A DNA stretch of 64,000 bases from Archivesica marissinica (GCA_014843695.1 CM026387.1:66260139-66324138), one strand, 5' to 3'; shown: positions 22,552 through 33,432, counted from the first letter of the stretch. Notes: generated from the letters alone by a model not told the origin. Made by a program: numbers and translations.

Positions 22552-22619
22552 TGACCGTATAAGCATACCATGTCATATCAGTAACACAAACAACACAATT
22601 ATAAACACAGACATTATAT

Positions 22620-22772
22620 CCTTCATGTGGGAGGAAACCGGAGTACCCGGAGAAAACCCATCTGTCCGATCTGGCGACCGTCGTACCATCTCACATACTT
22701 ACAAGTCCGAGGATCGAACCCGGGTTGCATTGGTGAACAGCGAGCGCGCTAACCACTGCGCTAATCGGACGT
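22620..22772 (-). mobile_element. SINE family B, 3'-truncated
   Basis: Head and body present on the minus strand; the shared tail is absent. Confidence 0.85.
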
Positions 22773-23202
22773 AGGCTACAACAAATAAAATAAACAATAG
22801 TCTAATACATATAGGATCTTGCATTAGTTGTGATTTCATACCATATTTTATGAAATTAGTTTTGGAATTTTGCAATTAAGTGAGCCTTTTGGTGAGCTTA
22901 TTAGCAAAACTTCAAAACGAGTTTCATAAAGTAGTGTATGAAATCATCACAAATGTAAGATCCTTTTATCTCATAGCGCGCTCATTTTAATAAATAACAT
23001 TGCTACTTTCAGTTTGGCGCCAAGTATCAGAGCAAATTATCATGACGTAACTAAATTGCCATGATGTCACTACGTAAATCAGCGTTATATTTAAGTGTTA
23101 AACAGCATTATAATTGAGTCGAAACTTTTTTTAAGTCATAGTGTGTTTTACCATTAACAGTTTGTACCAATTCAAATTGAATATGTGTACTTTATAGTTT
23201 AT
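22773..23202. other. No recognisable feature
   Basis: Non-coding AT-rich sequence. The stretches ttgcattagttgtgatttca and gtttcataaagtagtgtatg suggest an eroded inverted repeat (22810-22970), not resolved. Confidence 0.4.
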
Positions 23203-23297
23203 TTTACAAATTATAGGAGTATTCCCTCAACCAATCTGAATCCTTCCAGGTGTTATTACTCGTGTGTACATATAAGAAAGTATGATATGCCTGTATT
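23203..23297 (+). repeat. Dispersed repeat, copy 1 of 2 (partner 39746-39841)
   Basis: Shares acaaattata, caaccaatctgaatc-type and cgtgtgtacatataagaaa blocks with 39746-39841. Unclassified. Confidence 0.6.
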
Positions 23298-23375
23298 ACA
23301 CTTAATACAAGAAAATGTATGTGATCAATTCCTATTTTGTTAATCCGACCCTCCTGATTATAATGATAGTATTAA

Positions 23376-23617
23376 CTCTTTCAGCGCCGAATAAATTCAG
23401 AGCATGTGCAAACAACATAGATCCAGATCAGCCGCGGCGTAGCACCGCGTCTGATCATGATCTATGTTGTTTGCTATTCGGACAGGTTCTTCAGCTCCAC
23501 TGTCTGAAGAGCAATCAGCAAATAGCCTGATCAGACGACATGTTCTGTTCTGTCAGATCGGGTTCTCTACTTTTTATTTTACAAAGTCGCGTTTATGCGA
23601 CATTGGCGGCGAAAGAG
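23376..23617. mobile_element. piggyBac-type MITE with an internal hairpin
   Basis: Flanked by TTAA at 23372-23375 and 23618-23621, the piggyBac target. Terminal inverted repeats, read with TTAA, are ttaactctttcagcgcc on the left and the complement of ggcggcgaaagagttaa on the right, a form like the TTAACCCTTT ends known for non-autonomous piggyBac elements. The internal segment 23408-23474 is a hairpin with 30-bp arms and a 7-nt loop. No transposase. Confidence 0.85.
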
Positions 23618-23648
23618 TTAAGACTAATATTGCAAATAAGATTTCTAT

Positions 23649-23705
23649 TATAAGTTGTTAAAACTTGCTTCGCAATCGTTGTAAAATAAATAAAGCTTAA
23701 AAAAG
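23649..23705 (+). mobile_element. SINE family B tail only
   Basis: aagttgttaaaacttgcttc followed by gcaatcgttgtaaaataaat and an A-rich end: a strongly 5'-truncated copy starting about 30 bp after the piggyBac-type element. Confidence 0.75.
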
Positions 23706-23904
23706 CGTATTTGCTAGTATGACACGATTAACCAATACTCGTTCTATACTATTGTCACCATATACGGTTCGTGAGAGACTACCCGGCTGTTGAACACCCA
23801 GTCAATAGGTAGCTAAGTGGTTCTGGTAGTCAAGCATACAGAGCATTTGTATGTGTCGGTGTTTGATCGAAAAGTAGTTCTTAGGATGAAACATTGATAT
23901 TGAA
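23706..23904. other. No recognisable feature
   Basis: Non-repetitive, no open frame. Confidence 0.5.
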
Positions 23905-24350
23905 AGCATTATTAGCAAGAGTGACGCCAGTCGAGTGTTCATGAATGAATATTCTTCGAGTGATCAGTTCTTACAGGCAGACATGTTTTGATTTTGTATT
24001 CTAATATTAGCACGAGTGACGCCAGTCGAGATAATGTTGACATGCAGTGTTAATGAATGAATATTCTTCGAGGGATCAGTTCTTACAGGCAGACATGTTT
24101 TGATTTTGTATTCTAATATTAGCACGAGTGACGCCAGTCGAGATAATGTTGACATGCAATGTTCATGAATGAATATTCTTCGAGGGATCAGTTCTTACAG
24201 GCAGACATGTTTTGATTTTGTATTCTAATATTAGCACGAGTGACGCCAGTCGAAATAATGTTAACATGCAATGTTCATGAATGAATATTATTCGAGGGAT
24301 CAGTTCTTACAGGCAGACATGTTTTGATTGTGTATTCTAATATTAGCTGA
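23905..24350. repeat. 112-bp tandem repeat, about four copies
   Basis: gcacgagtgacgccagtcga recurs at 24010, 24122 and 24234 (period 112); the first copy (near 23914) lacks about 16 bp. Confidence 0.95.
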
Positions 24351-25088
24351 ATGACACTAGAACGCCAACATACGATAACGTTCACTGTATTATTATTTAA
24401 GGAATGAATCGCGGGTTACTAGTTTCCATCCGGGTATGAACTATAGTGGGCTTGGTTAAAGTGTGTGGAGGCCGAAGGTAATATATTTATGACATACTAT
24501 GAGCTGCAGACGGGTAATATCGCCATTGCATAACTTTCGTATTTCACTTTTGTAATAATTATGCAAATGAGCACTGCATGTATTCGTACACACATGTAAA
24601 CAAAATAAGCAATCAACACGGCGTCGCAATTCTTGTGTCAGTGAGAAGCATTATGGAGCTATAAACACTACACATCCTGCCATATCGTTGAATTCGTCAA
24701 CAGCCATGTCCAGCTACAATAGCAATTCCAATGTAAAACTTACACATTTCGACATACTTGGTAAATATGTATTTATTATGACGTCATAGTAAAGTACTTG
24801 TTGTGACGTCATAGTCGAACGTGCTCCACGCATACAATTGACATGCATGACAGCAATACGGTGAAAACACATTTCGTTAGGAGATATTTCGGCCGGATGA
24901 GGCTACGAACAGAACAATTGATATAATAATATACACGTAGAACGTACGCTGTTGTTTAGAATACATTTACTAGTTTTTGATTTATAATAATTTCATGAAT
25001 TTAAAAGCTGATTATCGCATAAACAAAGAACTAATACGAGTAAAAATGACATATAAAATGTGAACTACTTTTTGTTGCGTTTATTATT
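24351..25088. other. Mostly featureless; dispersed fragment at 24400-24457
   Basis: The fragment matches 7460-7515. Elsewhere no gene or repeat is recognised. Confidence 0.5.
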
Positions 25089-26033
25089 CATCTACAACGG
25101 ACCGCACTGCATCGGTAATAGCTGAAGCACAGGTACATGAAACATTTACAACCGACCGCACTGCATCGGTAATAACTGAAGCACAGGTACATGCAACATT
25201 TACAACCGACCGCACTGCATCGGTAATAACTGAAGCACAGGTACATGCAACATTTACAACCGACCGCACTGCATCGGTAATAACTGAAGCACAGTTACAT
25301 GCAACATTTACAACCGACCGCACTGCATCGGTAATAACTGAAGCACAGGTACATGCAACATTTACAACCGACCGCACTGCATCGGTAATAACTGAAGCAC
25401 AGGTACATGAAACATTTACAACGACCGCACTGCATCGGTAATAACTGAAGCACAGGTACATGCAACATTTACAACCGACCGCACTGCATCGGTAATAACT
25501 GAAGCACAGGATGAAACATTTACAACCGACCGCACTGCATCGGTAATAACTGAAGCACAGGTACATGCAACATTTACAACCGACCGCACTGCATCGGTAA
25601 TAACTGAAGCACAGGTTGTTTGGTGTGGTTTGGGTACATGAAACATCTACAACGGACCGCACTGCATCGGTAATAACTGAAGCACAGGTAAATGAAACAT
25701 TTACAACGGACCGCACTGCATCGGTAATAACTGAAGCACAGGTACATGCAACATTTACAACCGACCGCACTGCATCGGTAATAACTGAAGCACAGTATAT
25801 GAAACATTTACAACGGACCGCACTGCATCGGTAATAACTGAAGCACAGGTACATGAAACATTTACAACGGACCGCACTGCATCGGTAATAACTGAAGCAC
25901 AGTACATGAAACATCTACAACGGACCGCACTGCATCGGTAATAACTGAAGCACAGGTACATGAAACATCTACAACGGACCGCACTGCATCGGTAATAACT
26001 GAAGCACAGGTACATGAAACATTTGCAAATCAG
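25089..26033. repeat. 54-bp satellite, about 17 copies, with one foreign interruption
   Basis: Units read acaaccgaccgcactgcatc, ggtaataactgaagcacagg, tacatgcaacattt. Several copies carry short deletions. At 25616-25634 a unit is broken by about 19 bases (ttgtttggtgtggtttggg). The long minus-strand frames follow from the 54-bp period. Confidence 0.97.
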
Positions 26034-26213
26034 TGAATTTAAAGTGTTTTTGGAAAATTATGTTATAAATCACTTGATTATTATTTATCATTATTATTAA
26101 TATTGGACTGCTGTCGAAAGGCCAGAGTATTATATTTAATCCTATGCGTAAATGCACGAAATTAACAATTTTAATTAGTAGGATTTTGTTATATAAGTGT
26201 GTGTTTTAAGTAA

Positions 26214-26325
26214 GATACAAGCCGAAAACGGATCCAATATGTAAAATATGTGTACTGTCTTCAGGACTACGCTCCTCACACAGTCCACTATTTTACATAT
26301 TGGATCATTTTCGGCTTATATCCCA
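26214..26325. repeat. Foldback inverted repeat
   Basis: Arms 26214-26257 and 26281-26325 pair over about 44 bp with a few mismatches (aatatgtaaaata / tattttacatatt core), leaving a loop of about 23 bases. Could be a small foldback transposon; no target duplication found. Confidence 0.8.
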
Positions 26326-26373
26326 TACATATATAGGATGTAATAATCGTGTTGTATTTATATATAGGGGCCA

Positions 26374-26652
26374 ACAGACGGATCTGTAGTCCAGGACTGG
26401 ACTCGTAATCCAGGGATCGCGTGTTCGATCCCCCGTCTGACCCTAATAAAATTAACAGTCTTTCAGATGGGACGTCAAACCGAGGTCTCGTGTCGGTGCT
26501 GTACGCCGTGCACGTAAAACAACCAGAAGAGACTCTGGAATTGATCTCTGTCTGTATCATTGCACTATCCTCTAAAATAACTAATCTCTTCAGGAGGCGT
26601 CGCTCATATGGGCAACCGGTAGCGACGATAAATAAACGTAAAACACACACTG
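26374..26652 (+). mobile_element. SINE family C, full length
   Basis: Head agacggatctgtagtccagg with a deletion in the D-loop/anticodon side, box B gttcgatccccc, standard body, and tail ending ataaataaacgtaaaacaca. Confidence 0.92.
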
Positions 26653-27250
26653 TTGCATTTATTTTAACGGGTCTTCTAAAAACGATAAAACGAGCCTCTG
26701 GTGGGTCGGTACTGGGCAAGACATAAAACAGGAATATCACTTTGTCGTTTGTCATAACAGCAAATTAATTGATGTATTCCATAGGACAGACCTATCTCAT
26801 TTCATACATAAACAATGACTCTGTAATTATCCGTGTTTATAGTTCTGGCTAAGTCGCTGTTAATCGATTAATATAAGCCTGTCCAGCAAATCAGTCGATT
26901 ATACAAGACGCCATTCTTTTGCACATGACGCCACAGGACGTCAACGTATTATTTTATATCATGCTTTAAATAATGCTGCGTTATTCCTGTATTGTGGATA
27001 GCGTTAATCTAACCAATCCTGATATAATTTTGACCGAATTCATTGGAGTGTCATTTTGAACGTGAGCACTTAGCTGATGTCGCTTTGACATAGCAATCGC
27101 GCTCCCGGCTAACCCTATTTTTTGTTTTGGAATTTTAGGTCGCACGTACAGCTTAGGTCATATGGCCGCGACTCTCCGAGCAGTATTTCAGTCACGGACG
27201 GGGCTCCCGGGTAGAAACACCGATCTCCGCACGCCAGCTGGATCTCTTCC
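26653..27250. other. No recognisable gene
   Basis: A short piece (gggtcttctaaaaacgataa, 26680-26699) resembles 40587-40610 after a family D SINE; otherwise nothing recognised. Confidence 0.45.
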
Positions 27251-27423
27251 TAACTCACGGACACAGATCATATCTGTCACGGACACAGATCCTGTATGTC
27301 ACGGACACGGATCATATCTGTCACGGACTTAGATCCTGTCTGTCACGGACACAGATCATATCTGTCACAGACTCAGATCCTGTCTGTCACGGACACAGAT
27401 CCTGTATGTCACGGACACATACC
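27251..27423. repeat. 22-bp tandem repeat, about eight copies
   Basis: Units read tcacggacacagatcctgtc / tcacggacacagatcatatc, two alternating forms. Confidence 0.95.
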
Positions 27424-27584
27424 AACTTATATGCAGCCATACGTGTCTGTATGCTTACCAATTTTCCATATTACTTGAGCTTAATGTGTTAGAAAATTCT
27501 CACAATTAAATTACATCTTATTGTCACATTACGCACCTATTTTCTGTCTGAACTAAACAGTTTTGATCTTAAACTCCTCCTGAA

Positions 27585-27785
27585 ACGGGTCGTATGTGTG
27601 AATCGCAATCGAAGGGTTATGATTTCGAGCCCCACAATAACTACTTCGGTGGTGAGCTTGGTCCAAAAGACTTAGATCAACGTTGCCTCTTCTCTTTCCC
27701 AATGGTGAGGGATTTTAACAGGAATTTGATACCTAGAGCGATGGATTAATGTTGAAGGAAGTCGCAATCGAGCTTCGGATCTAAT
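27585..27785 (+). mobile_element. Old, degenerate SINE family A copy
   Basis: Box-B-like gatttcgagcccc, then cgttgcctcttctctttccc and tgagggattttaacaggaat, and a tail with gtcgcaatcgagct. Much more diverged than the other A copies. Confidence 0.55.
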
Positions 27786-27870
27786 TGCTGTGTACCACCA
27801 CTTTGCATCACTATGCCTTCTAGATACGCTTTATCAACATCAGTATGTGTACATGTTTTGCTTTCACATA

Positions 27871-28067
27871 CAGTTTGCATCCGTTTTGTCGAATTCCGTC
27901 GGACCGAACAAAATGCTTCGACATAACCGAAGTTTGACTTAACGAAATTCGATATAAACGGAGTCAGTTATATGTCAAATAATAGTGTCTGAAACGGGAC
28001 TTTGATCAAAATTCGAGATAACAGGATAATTCGACATAACAGACTTTGACATAATGGATGTAGACTG
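27871..28067. mobile_element. pogo/Tc1-type MITE, copy 2
   Basis: 197 bp between TA dinucleotides (27869-27870 and 28068-28069). Termini cagtttgcatccgttttgtc and, as complement of the right end, cagtctacatccattatgtc. CAGT ends plus a TA target fit the pogo branch of Tc1/mariner. No transposase. Confidence 0.75.
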
Positions 28068-28156
28068 TACACCCAATTTAAGGTATGATTTGCTTTTAAA
28101 TTGAAGCATGCGTTTTTGATCAAGTGTCTACCTCAGAGATGTAGCATATTAATAGT

Positions 28157-28414
28157 GTGTCCGATTAGCGCAGTAGTTAGCGTGCTCGCGTTTCACCAAT
28201 GCAATCCGGGTTCGATCCTCGGACCGGGAAGCATGTGGGATGGTACGGTGGTCGCCAGATCGGACAGGTGCGATTTCTCCGTGTACTCCGGTTTCCTGCC
28301 ACACGAATGATCACACATACGCTTTTATCCGCGGCAAAGAGAGTAATTAATATAAATTGTTAGAACTTGATTGATTCGCAAGCGTTGTAAAATAAATAAA
28401 GTTTAAAAAAAAAG
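28157..28414 (+). mobile_element. SINE family B, full length
   Basis: Head tccgattagcgcagtagtta, box B gggttcgatcctcgga, body gccagatcggacaggtgcga, tail ending gcgttgtaaaataaataaag plus A-run. The tail has a 4-base gatt duplication. Confidence 0.92.
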
Positions 28415-28534
28415 ACAGAACTACCTTCGGTCACTTACTTACACTGCCTTCGGGCGGCGGGTATACCTGCATATATTTGAAACACAACAACGAGAATGAC
28501 ACCAAATATACTGCGTCATTTCCGGAAAGCTTTT

Positions 28535-28872
28535 CGAAATATTACTACTAGCCAATTCCATAATATCATCATATTCCATAACATATTATATATAGTTTCT
28601 CTACTAGACAATTCCATAATATCATCATATTCCATAACATATTATATATAGTTTCTCTACTAGACAATTCCATAATATCATCATATTCCATAACATATTA
28701 TATATAGTTTCTCTACTAGACAATTCCATATATCATCATATTCCATAACATATTATATATAGTTTCTCTACTTGTCAGCTTTAACATTACCATATAATTC
28801 TAATGTGCAGTTTTCACTTATAGTCCTATCTTTTGATTGCATTTGATTTGTATATATGTTGAGGGCCTCGTG
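28535..28872 (+). repeat. Dispersed repeat, copy 2 of 2, with an internal 56-bp array
   Basis: Matches 5740-5875 at both ends. Inside, a 56-bp unit (actagacaattccataatat...) is tandemly present about four times at 28547-28770; the partner has it once. Confidence 0.8.
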
Positions 28873-29427
28873 GTAGTTTAGTCTTTATTATTATTCTTCT
28901 TCTTCTTCTTAGTATTAGTATTATTATTAGTCATAGCGGCACGTATGCTAGACTCGGCCTACCAACAAACATTTGGCTCTGATATTTTAAATGTTGAGTA
29001 TGTTACATAAAGCGAGAGAACAACACACACATACAAACATATTTATCAATTACTGTCTAATATATGAAACAAAATGCGGGGGACTGGCAGACATTGGAAT
29101 TTAATGGAATGGAAGCGATGGCGGTAATGGCCTCCCTTCAGATGCAGGGACATTTATCTTACGTTATCTGACTCTTGGGAACGCCTGCAACAACAGAGAT
29201 TCTCGATGTTGCGATGTTGAGCCTAGTATGTAAGATATCAGGGGTTCTAGACACAGCTTTGTTTTAATTCACAAACAATATATGACAAAAACATAACAGT
29301 GTGCTCAAAACTGGATGATCATCGTCATCTGTATATTTAAAGGTTCATTCGGGGGTTTTGTGTATTGGCTATTTTAGATGTAGTGTCTAGTTTCGAAGAA
29401 TTGTTGTTTTAGAGGGTTGCTCAGTTA
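28873..29427. other. No recognisable gene
   Basis: Contains a short ttattattc/ttcttcttc low-complexity run (28882-28940). Nothing else recognised. Confidence 0.5.
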
Positions 29428-29552
29428 ATATACATTTATTTTAGCTCGATTGCGAAACAAGTTCTTACAACTTATATTAATCACTATCGAGACCTCATTC
29501 CTGATGGAATCCATCGCCACGAGGGAGAGAGAAGAGGCTGCGTGGAATCTGT
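29428..29552 (-). mobile_element. SINE family A, 5'-truncated
   Basis: Tail and gcgatggattccatcagga block present on the minus strand; the tRNA head is lost. Confidence 0.85.
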
Positions 29553-29600
29553 TGATGCGACGCTAAATCACGCTCGCCCACATGGTTCGCCGAATCAATA
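29553..29600 (-). repeat. Single copy related to the 61/67-bp satellite
   Basis: On the minus strand: ggcgaaccatgtgggcgagc followed by gtgatttagcgtcgcatc, the same sequence that is tandem at 30715-31172. Confidence 0.7.
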
Positions 29601-30451
29601 AACAGTGATTTTGTGGTCTACAAACTGTCCAACGTGAAGGTAGGATTTCATATAGCTGTCACCCATGCTCCTGAATAGACGTCTGTTTGTTATTGGAGTC
29701 AATACTAAACGTGCGATACTGTCGTCTAGAGATAAGTCAACTAAGATTAGTCTACAAAATATGCATAGACGCACATGTGAGATATAACGGTAAAGCTGTA
29801 CCATAAATCGAGATATTCAAGATACACGCGTTGTATTCCACATCTATTTACTATTTACATTATTTTGTTATGTCAACAAACCGCGTATACGACGTTCGTT
29901 TATTAGTTGAAATATTCATTTTTTAGGCAAATATTTGGAACAAAATATATATCATATAATAGGAAATTTAATCGTTTTCACTGATGTAGTGTCGCTTTAA
30001 TAACACCATCTATGGTTAACACAGTTCTTCATTAATAACTGTTATCCATGCATTTACATTATTTATTGATAAAGCCATGGCCGACATTTAATCAAATACG
30101 AACAAGAGCCGCCGGGTCCATGTCTGTGATACATTGGTCCTGGAGATGAGTGAGGCTGGGTGTTACATTTCATCACACTTCGTGTTATATGTAACGAAAC
30201 ATGGCTGACAATATTGGTTGCATGTGTATGTTATTTGCAGCGATATAAACTTGATGAATGGAATTTATATTGTCCAGATGGAGTCGTGTGTAGTATGTAT
30301 TCAGAAGAATTTGTAGTTTAATAATATTTTATTTGCTCTATACATATATATAATCAACACATTCTACACAATTATTCATATATACAAGGAAATACAGGCA
30401 ATTTATAGTAGCAATGCATGTGTATGTTTGGCTTTTTGAATTGTTATGTCG
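29601..30451. other. No recognisable feature
   Basis: AT-rich; no gene or array. Confidence 0.5.
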
Positions 30452-30590
30452 CTTTAAATTGTGCGGGCCGTTGTGTAATGTTGTTAAAACTGGTGGCTCA
30501 AATCATTTGTATTTTCATGCTATATATTGTATATTTATGTGTATGACAAAAATAAAAAAATAATAAATAAAAATAATAATTATGTACTAT
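30452..30590 (+). mobile_element. Possible LINE 3' end
   Basis: ttgttaaaactggtggctca, tatattgtatatttatgtgt and an A-rich aataaaaaaataataaataa end; a similar arrangement occurs at 33790-33915. Confidence 0.3.
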
Positions 30591-30714
30591 TGATTTGCAT
30601 ATATGATTAAATTAAATTAAAATTTATTAAAATTGTTTTAGCCTGAACGATATTCGATCACAACCATGAGAGACCGGGTTACACTACACACCTTAGTGTG
30701 CTTGCTCTTGTGAT

Positions 30715-31172
30715 TTAGCGTCGATGATAATGATTGAGCTTATTACCCTCGCCTCCAGCGAACCACGTGGGCGAGCGTGAATTAGCGTCGATGATGATGA
30801 TTGAGCTTATTACCCTCGCCTCCAGCGAACCACGTGGGCGAGCGTGAATTAGCGTCGATGATGATGATTGAGCTTATTACCCTCGCCTCCAGCGAACCAC
30901 GTGGGCGAGCGTGAATTAGCGTCGATGATGATGATTGAGCTTATTACCCTCGCCTCCAGCGTGTGGGCGAGCGTGAATTAGCGTCGATGATGATGATTGA
31001 GCTTATTACCCTCGCCTCCAGCGTGTGGGCGAGCGTGAATTAGCGCCGATGATGATGATTGAGCTTATTACCCTCGCCTCCAGCGTGTGGGCGAGCGTGA
31101 TTTAGCGTCGATGATGATGATTGAGCTTATTACCCTCGCCTCCAGCGTGTGGGCGAGCGTGATTTAGCGCCG
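30715..31172. repeat. 61/67-bp satellite next to the first gap
   Basis: Units read agcgtcgatgatgatgattg, agcttattaccctcgcctcc, agcgaaccacgtgggcgagc, gtgaatt. The left units keep the 6-base aaccac block (67 bp), the right ones lack it (61 bp). The array resumes after the gap at 32788-33012. Confidence 0.96.
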
Positions 31173-31215
31173 CATCACCAGATTAGATTATAATATTAGG
31201 CTGACTCAAACTATT

Positions 31216-31470
31216 ATTATAAGTAATTATGTAAGTAAGTAAATTCTTTATTAATAGAGGGTGACTCAATTAGCCAGGGTTTAGTTTCCACGAGGCTCTT
31301 TTGAAGAACGTTATGTATAAAACAAACGGGACATTTAATATATGAACATTTGCATTGTTACCAACTTGTCATCCGGCTAAGACAGATGGATTTATTTGAA
31401 AGCGGTGAAACGAATTTGATAACTTGACCTCTAATGGCAAGCAATTCAAAATGATTGGACCGGAAAACAG
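31216..31470 (-). mobile_element. Possible LINE 3' end with a (TTAC)n tail
   Basis: On the minus strand the sequence ends ctctattaataaagaattta followed by cttacttac, the simple-repeat type of end made by target-primed reverse transcription. No intact frame. Repeated after the gap at 33058-33312. Confidence 0.45.
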
Positions 31471-31589
31471 CATGATACATTGCCTTTGACTTGTTCTTAA
31501 TGCGTTAAATTGTTTGTTTGTTCGGATTTTACGCCTTCATCAGCACCATTTTGTGATATATAGACGGCGAGCAGCTTGCCTAACATCAC

Positions 31590-31787
31590 TACAGACGGAT
31601 CTGTAGTCCAGTGGTAACACGCTGTATAAGTTTTCTTTCGTTCTAATCCCTTTCAGTCTACTGCTGTTAAATTATATGTAACATGTTCATTTCTTGATTA
31701 CATGTACACATACTGAAATAAATAATGTTTAAACTAACACGCTGTACTGGTAATCCAGGGATCGCAGGTTCTTTCAGATGGGATATT
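31590..31787 (+). mobile_element. SINE family C cut by the gap and by a small retro-insertion
   Basis: Head cagacggatctgtagtccag, then a 108-bp insert at 31627-31734, then ctggtaatccagggatcgca and the start of the body, ending at the N run. Confidence 0.85.
31627..31734 (+). mobile_element. 5'-truncated LINE tail (family G) inserted in a SINE
   Basis: Begins ttttctttcgttctaatccc and ends gaaataaataatgtttaaac. Bounded by a 12-bp target duplication taacacgctgta (31615-31626 and 31735-31746), so it is a genuine retro-insertion. No frame; only the 3' end of the parent is present. Confidence 0.9.
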
Positions 31788-32787
31788 NNNNNNNNNNNNN
31801 NNNNNNNNNNNNNNNNNNNNNNNNNNNNNNNNNNNNNNNNNNNNNNNNNNNNNNNNNNNNNNNNNNNNNNNNNNNNNNNNNNNNNNNNNNNNNNNNNNNN
31901 NNNNNNNNNNNNNNNNNNNNNNNNNNNNNNNNNNNNNNNNNNNNNNNNNNNNNNNNNNNNNNNNNNNNNNNNNNNNNNNNNNNNNNNNNNNNNNNNNNNN
32001 NNNNNNNNNNNNNNNNNNNNNNNNNNNNNNNNNNNNNNNNNNNNNNNNNNNNNNNNNNNNNNNNNNNNNNNNNNNNNNNNNNNNNNNNNNNNNNNNNNNN
32101 NNNNNNNNNNNNNNNNNNNNNNNNNNNNNNNNNNNNNNNNNNNNNNNNNNNNNNNNNNNNNNNNNNNNNNNNNNNNNNNNNNNNNNNNNNNNNNNNNNNN
32201 NNNNNNNNNNNNNNNNNNNNNNNNNNNNNNNNNNNNNNNNNNNNNNNNNNNNNNNNNNNNNNNNNNNNNNNNNNNNNNNNNNNNNNNNNNNNNNNNNNNN
32301 NNNNNNNNNNNNNNNNNNNNNNNNNNNNNNNNNNNNNNNNNNNNNNNNNNNNNNNNNNNNNNNNNNNNNNNNNNNNNNNNNNNNNNNNNNNNNNNNNNNN
32401 NNNNNNNNNNNNNNNNNNNNNNNNNNNNNNNNNNNNNNNNNNNNNNNNNNNNNNNNNNNNNNNNNNNNNNNNNNNNNNNNNNNNNNNNNNNNNNNNNNNN
32501 NNNNNNNNNNNNNNNNNNNNNNNNNNNNNNNNNNNNNNNNNNNNNNNNNNNNNNNNNNNNNNNNNNNNNNNNNNNNNNNNNNNNNNNNNNNNNNNNNNNN
32601 NNNNNNNNNNNNNNNNNNNNNNNNNNNNNNNNNNNNNNNNNNNNNNNNNNNNNNNNNNNNNNNNNNNNNNNNNNNNNNNNNNNNNNNNNNNNNNNNNNNN
32701 NNNNNNNNNNNNNNNNNNNNNNNNNNNNNNNNNNNNNNNNNNNNNNNNNNNNNNNNNNNNNNNNNNNNNNNNNNNNNNNNNNNNNNN
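31788..32787. other. Assembly gap, exactly 1000 N
   Basis: A placeholder-length gap. The 842 bases on its left (30946-31787) equal 32788-33629 on its right, so the true gap size is probably negative (a contig overlap). Confidence 0.97.
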
Positions 32788-33012
32788 ACCCTCGCCTCCA
32801 GCGTGTGGGCGAGCGTGAATTAGCGTCGATGATGATGATTGAGCTTATTACCCTCGCCTCCAGCGTGTGGGCGAGCGTGAATTAGCGCCGATGATGATGA
32901 TTGAGCTTATTACCCTCGCCTCCAGCGTGTGGGCGAGCGTGATTTAGCGTCGATGATGATGATTGAGCTTATTACCCTCGCCTCCAGCGTGTGGGCGAGC
33001 GTGATTTAGCGC
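32788..33012. repeat. 61-bp satellite, right side of gap
   Basis: Same units, in the same variant order (gcgtc, gcgcc, gcgtc, gcgcc), as 30946-31172. Confidence 0.96.
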
Positions 33013-33432
33013 CGCATCACCAGATTAGATTATAATATTAGGCTGACTCAAACTATTATTATAAGTAATTATGTAAGTAAGTAAATTCTTTATTAATAGA
33101 GGGTGACTCAATTAGCCAGGGTTTAGTTTCCACGAGGCTCTTTTGAAGAACGTTATGTATAAAACAAACGGGACATTTAATATATGAACATTTGCATTGT
33201 TACCAACTTGTCATCCGGCTAAGACAGATGGATTTATTTGAAAGCGGTGAAACGAATTTGATAACTTGACCTCTAATGGCAAGCAATTCAAAATGATTGG
33301 ACCGGAAAACAGCATGATACATTGCCTTTGACTTGTTCTTAATGCGTTAAATTGTTTGTTTGTTCGGATTTTACGCCTTCATCAGCACCATTTTGTGATA
33401 TATAGACGGCGAGCAGCTTGCCTAACATCACT

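Larger units (their letters stand above)
27799..28414 (-). repeat. Inverted duplication, arm 2 (arm 1 at 16207-16803)
   Basis: Reverse complement of arm 1, including the MITE at 27871-28067 and the SINE at 28157-28414. Confidence 0.92.

Noticed and set aside
25084..25914. 276-codon Cys/Tyr/Ser-rich repeat protein
   Set aside because: Product of the 54-bp satellite on the minus strand, with frame changes at each short unit.
31725..32885. Long frames across the first N run (and across 62004-63153)
   Set aside because: The frames consist of unknown bases; no coding evidence.
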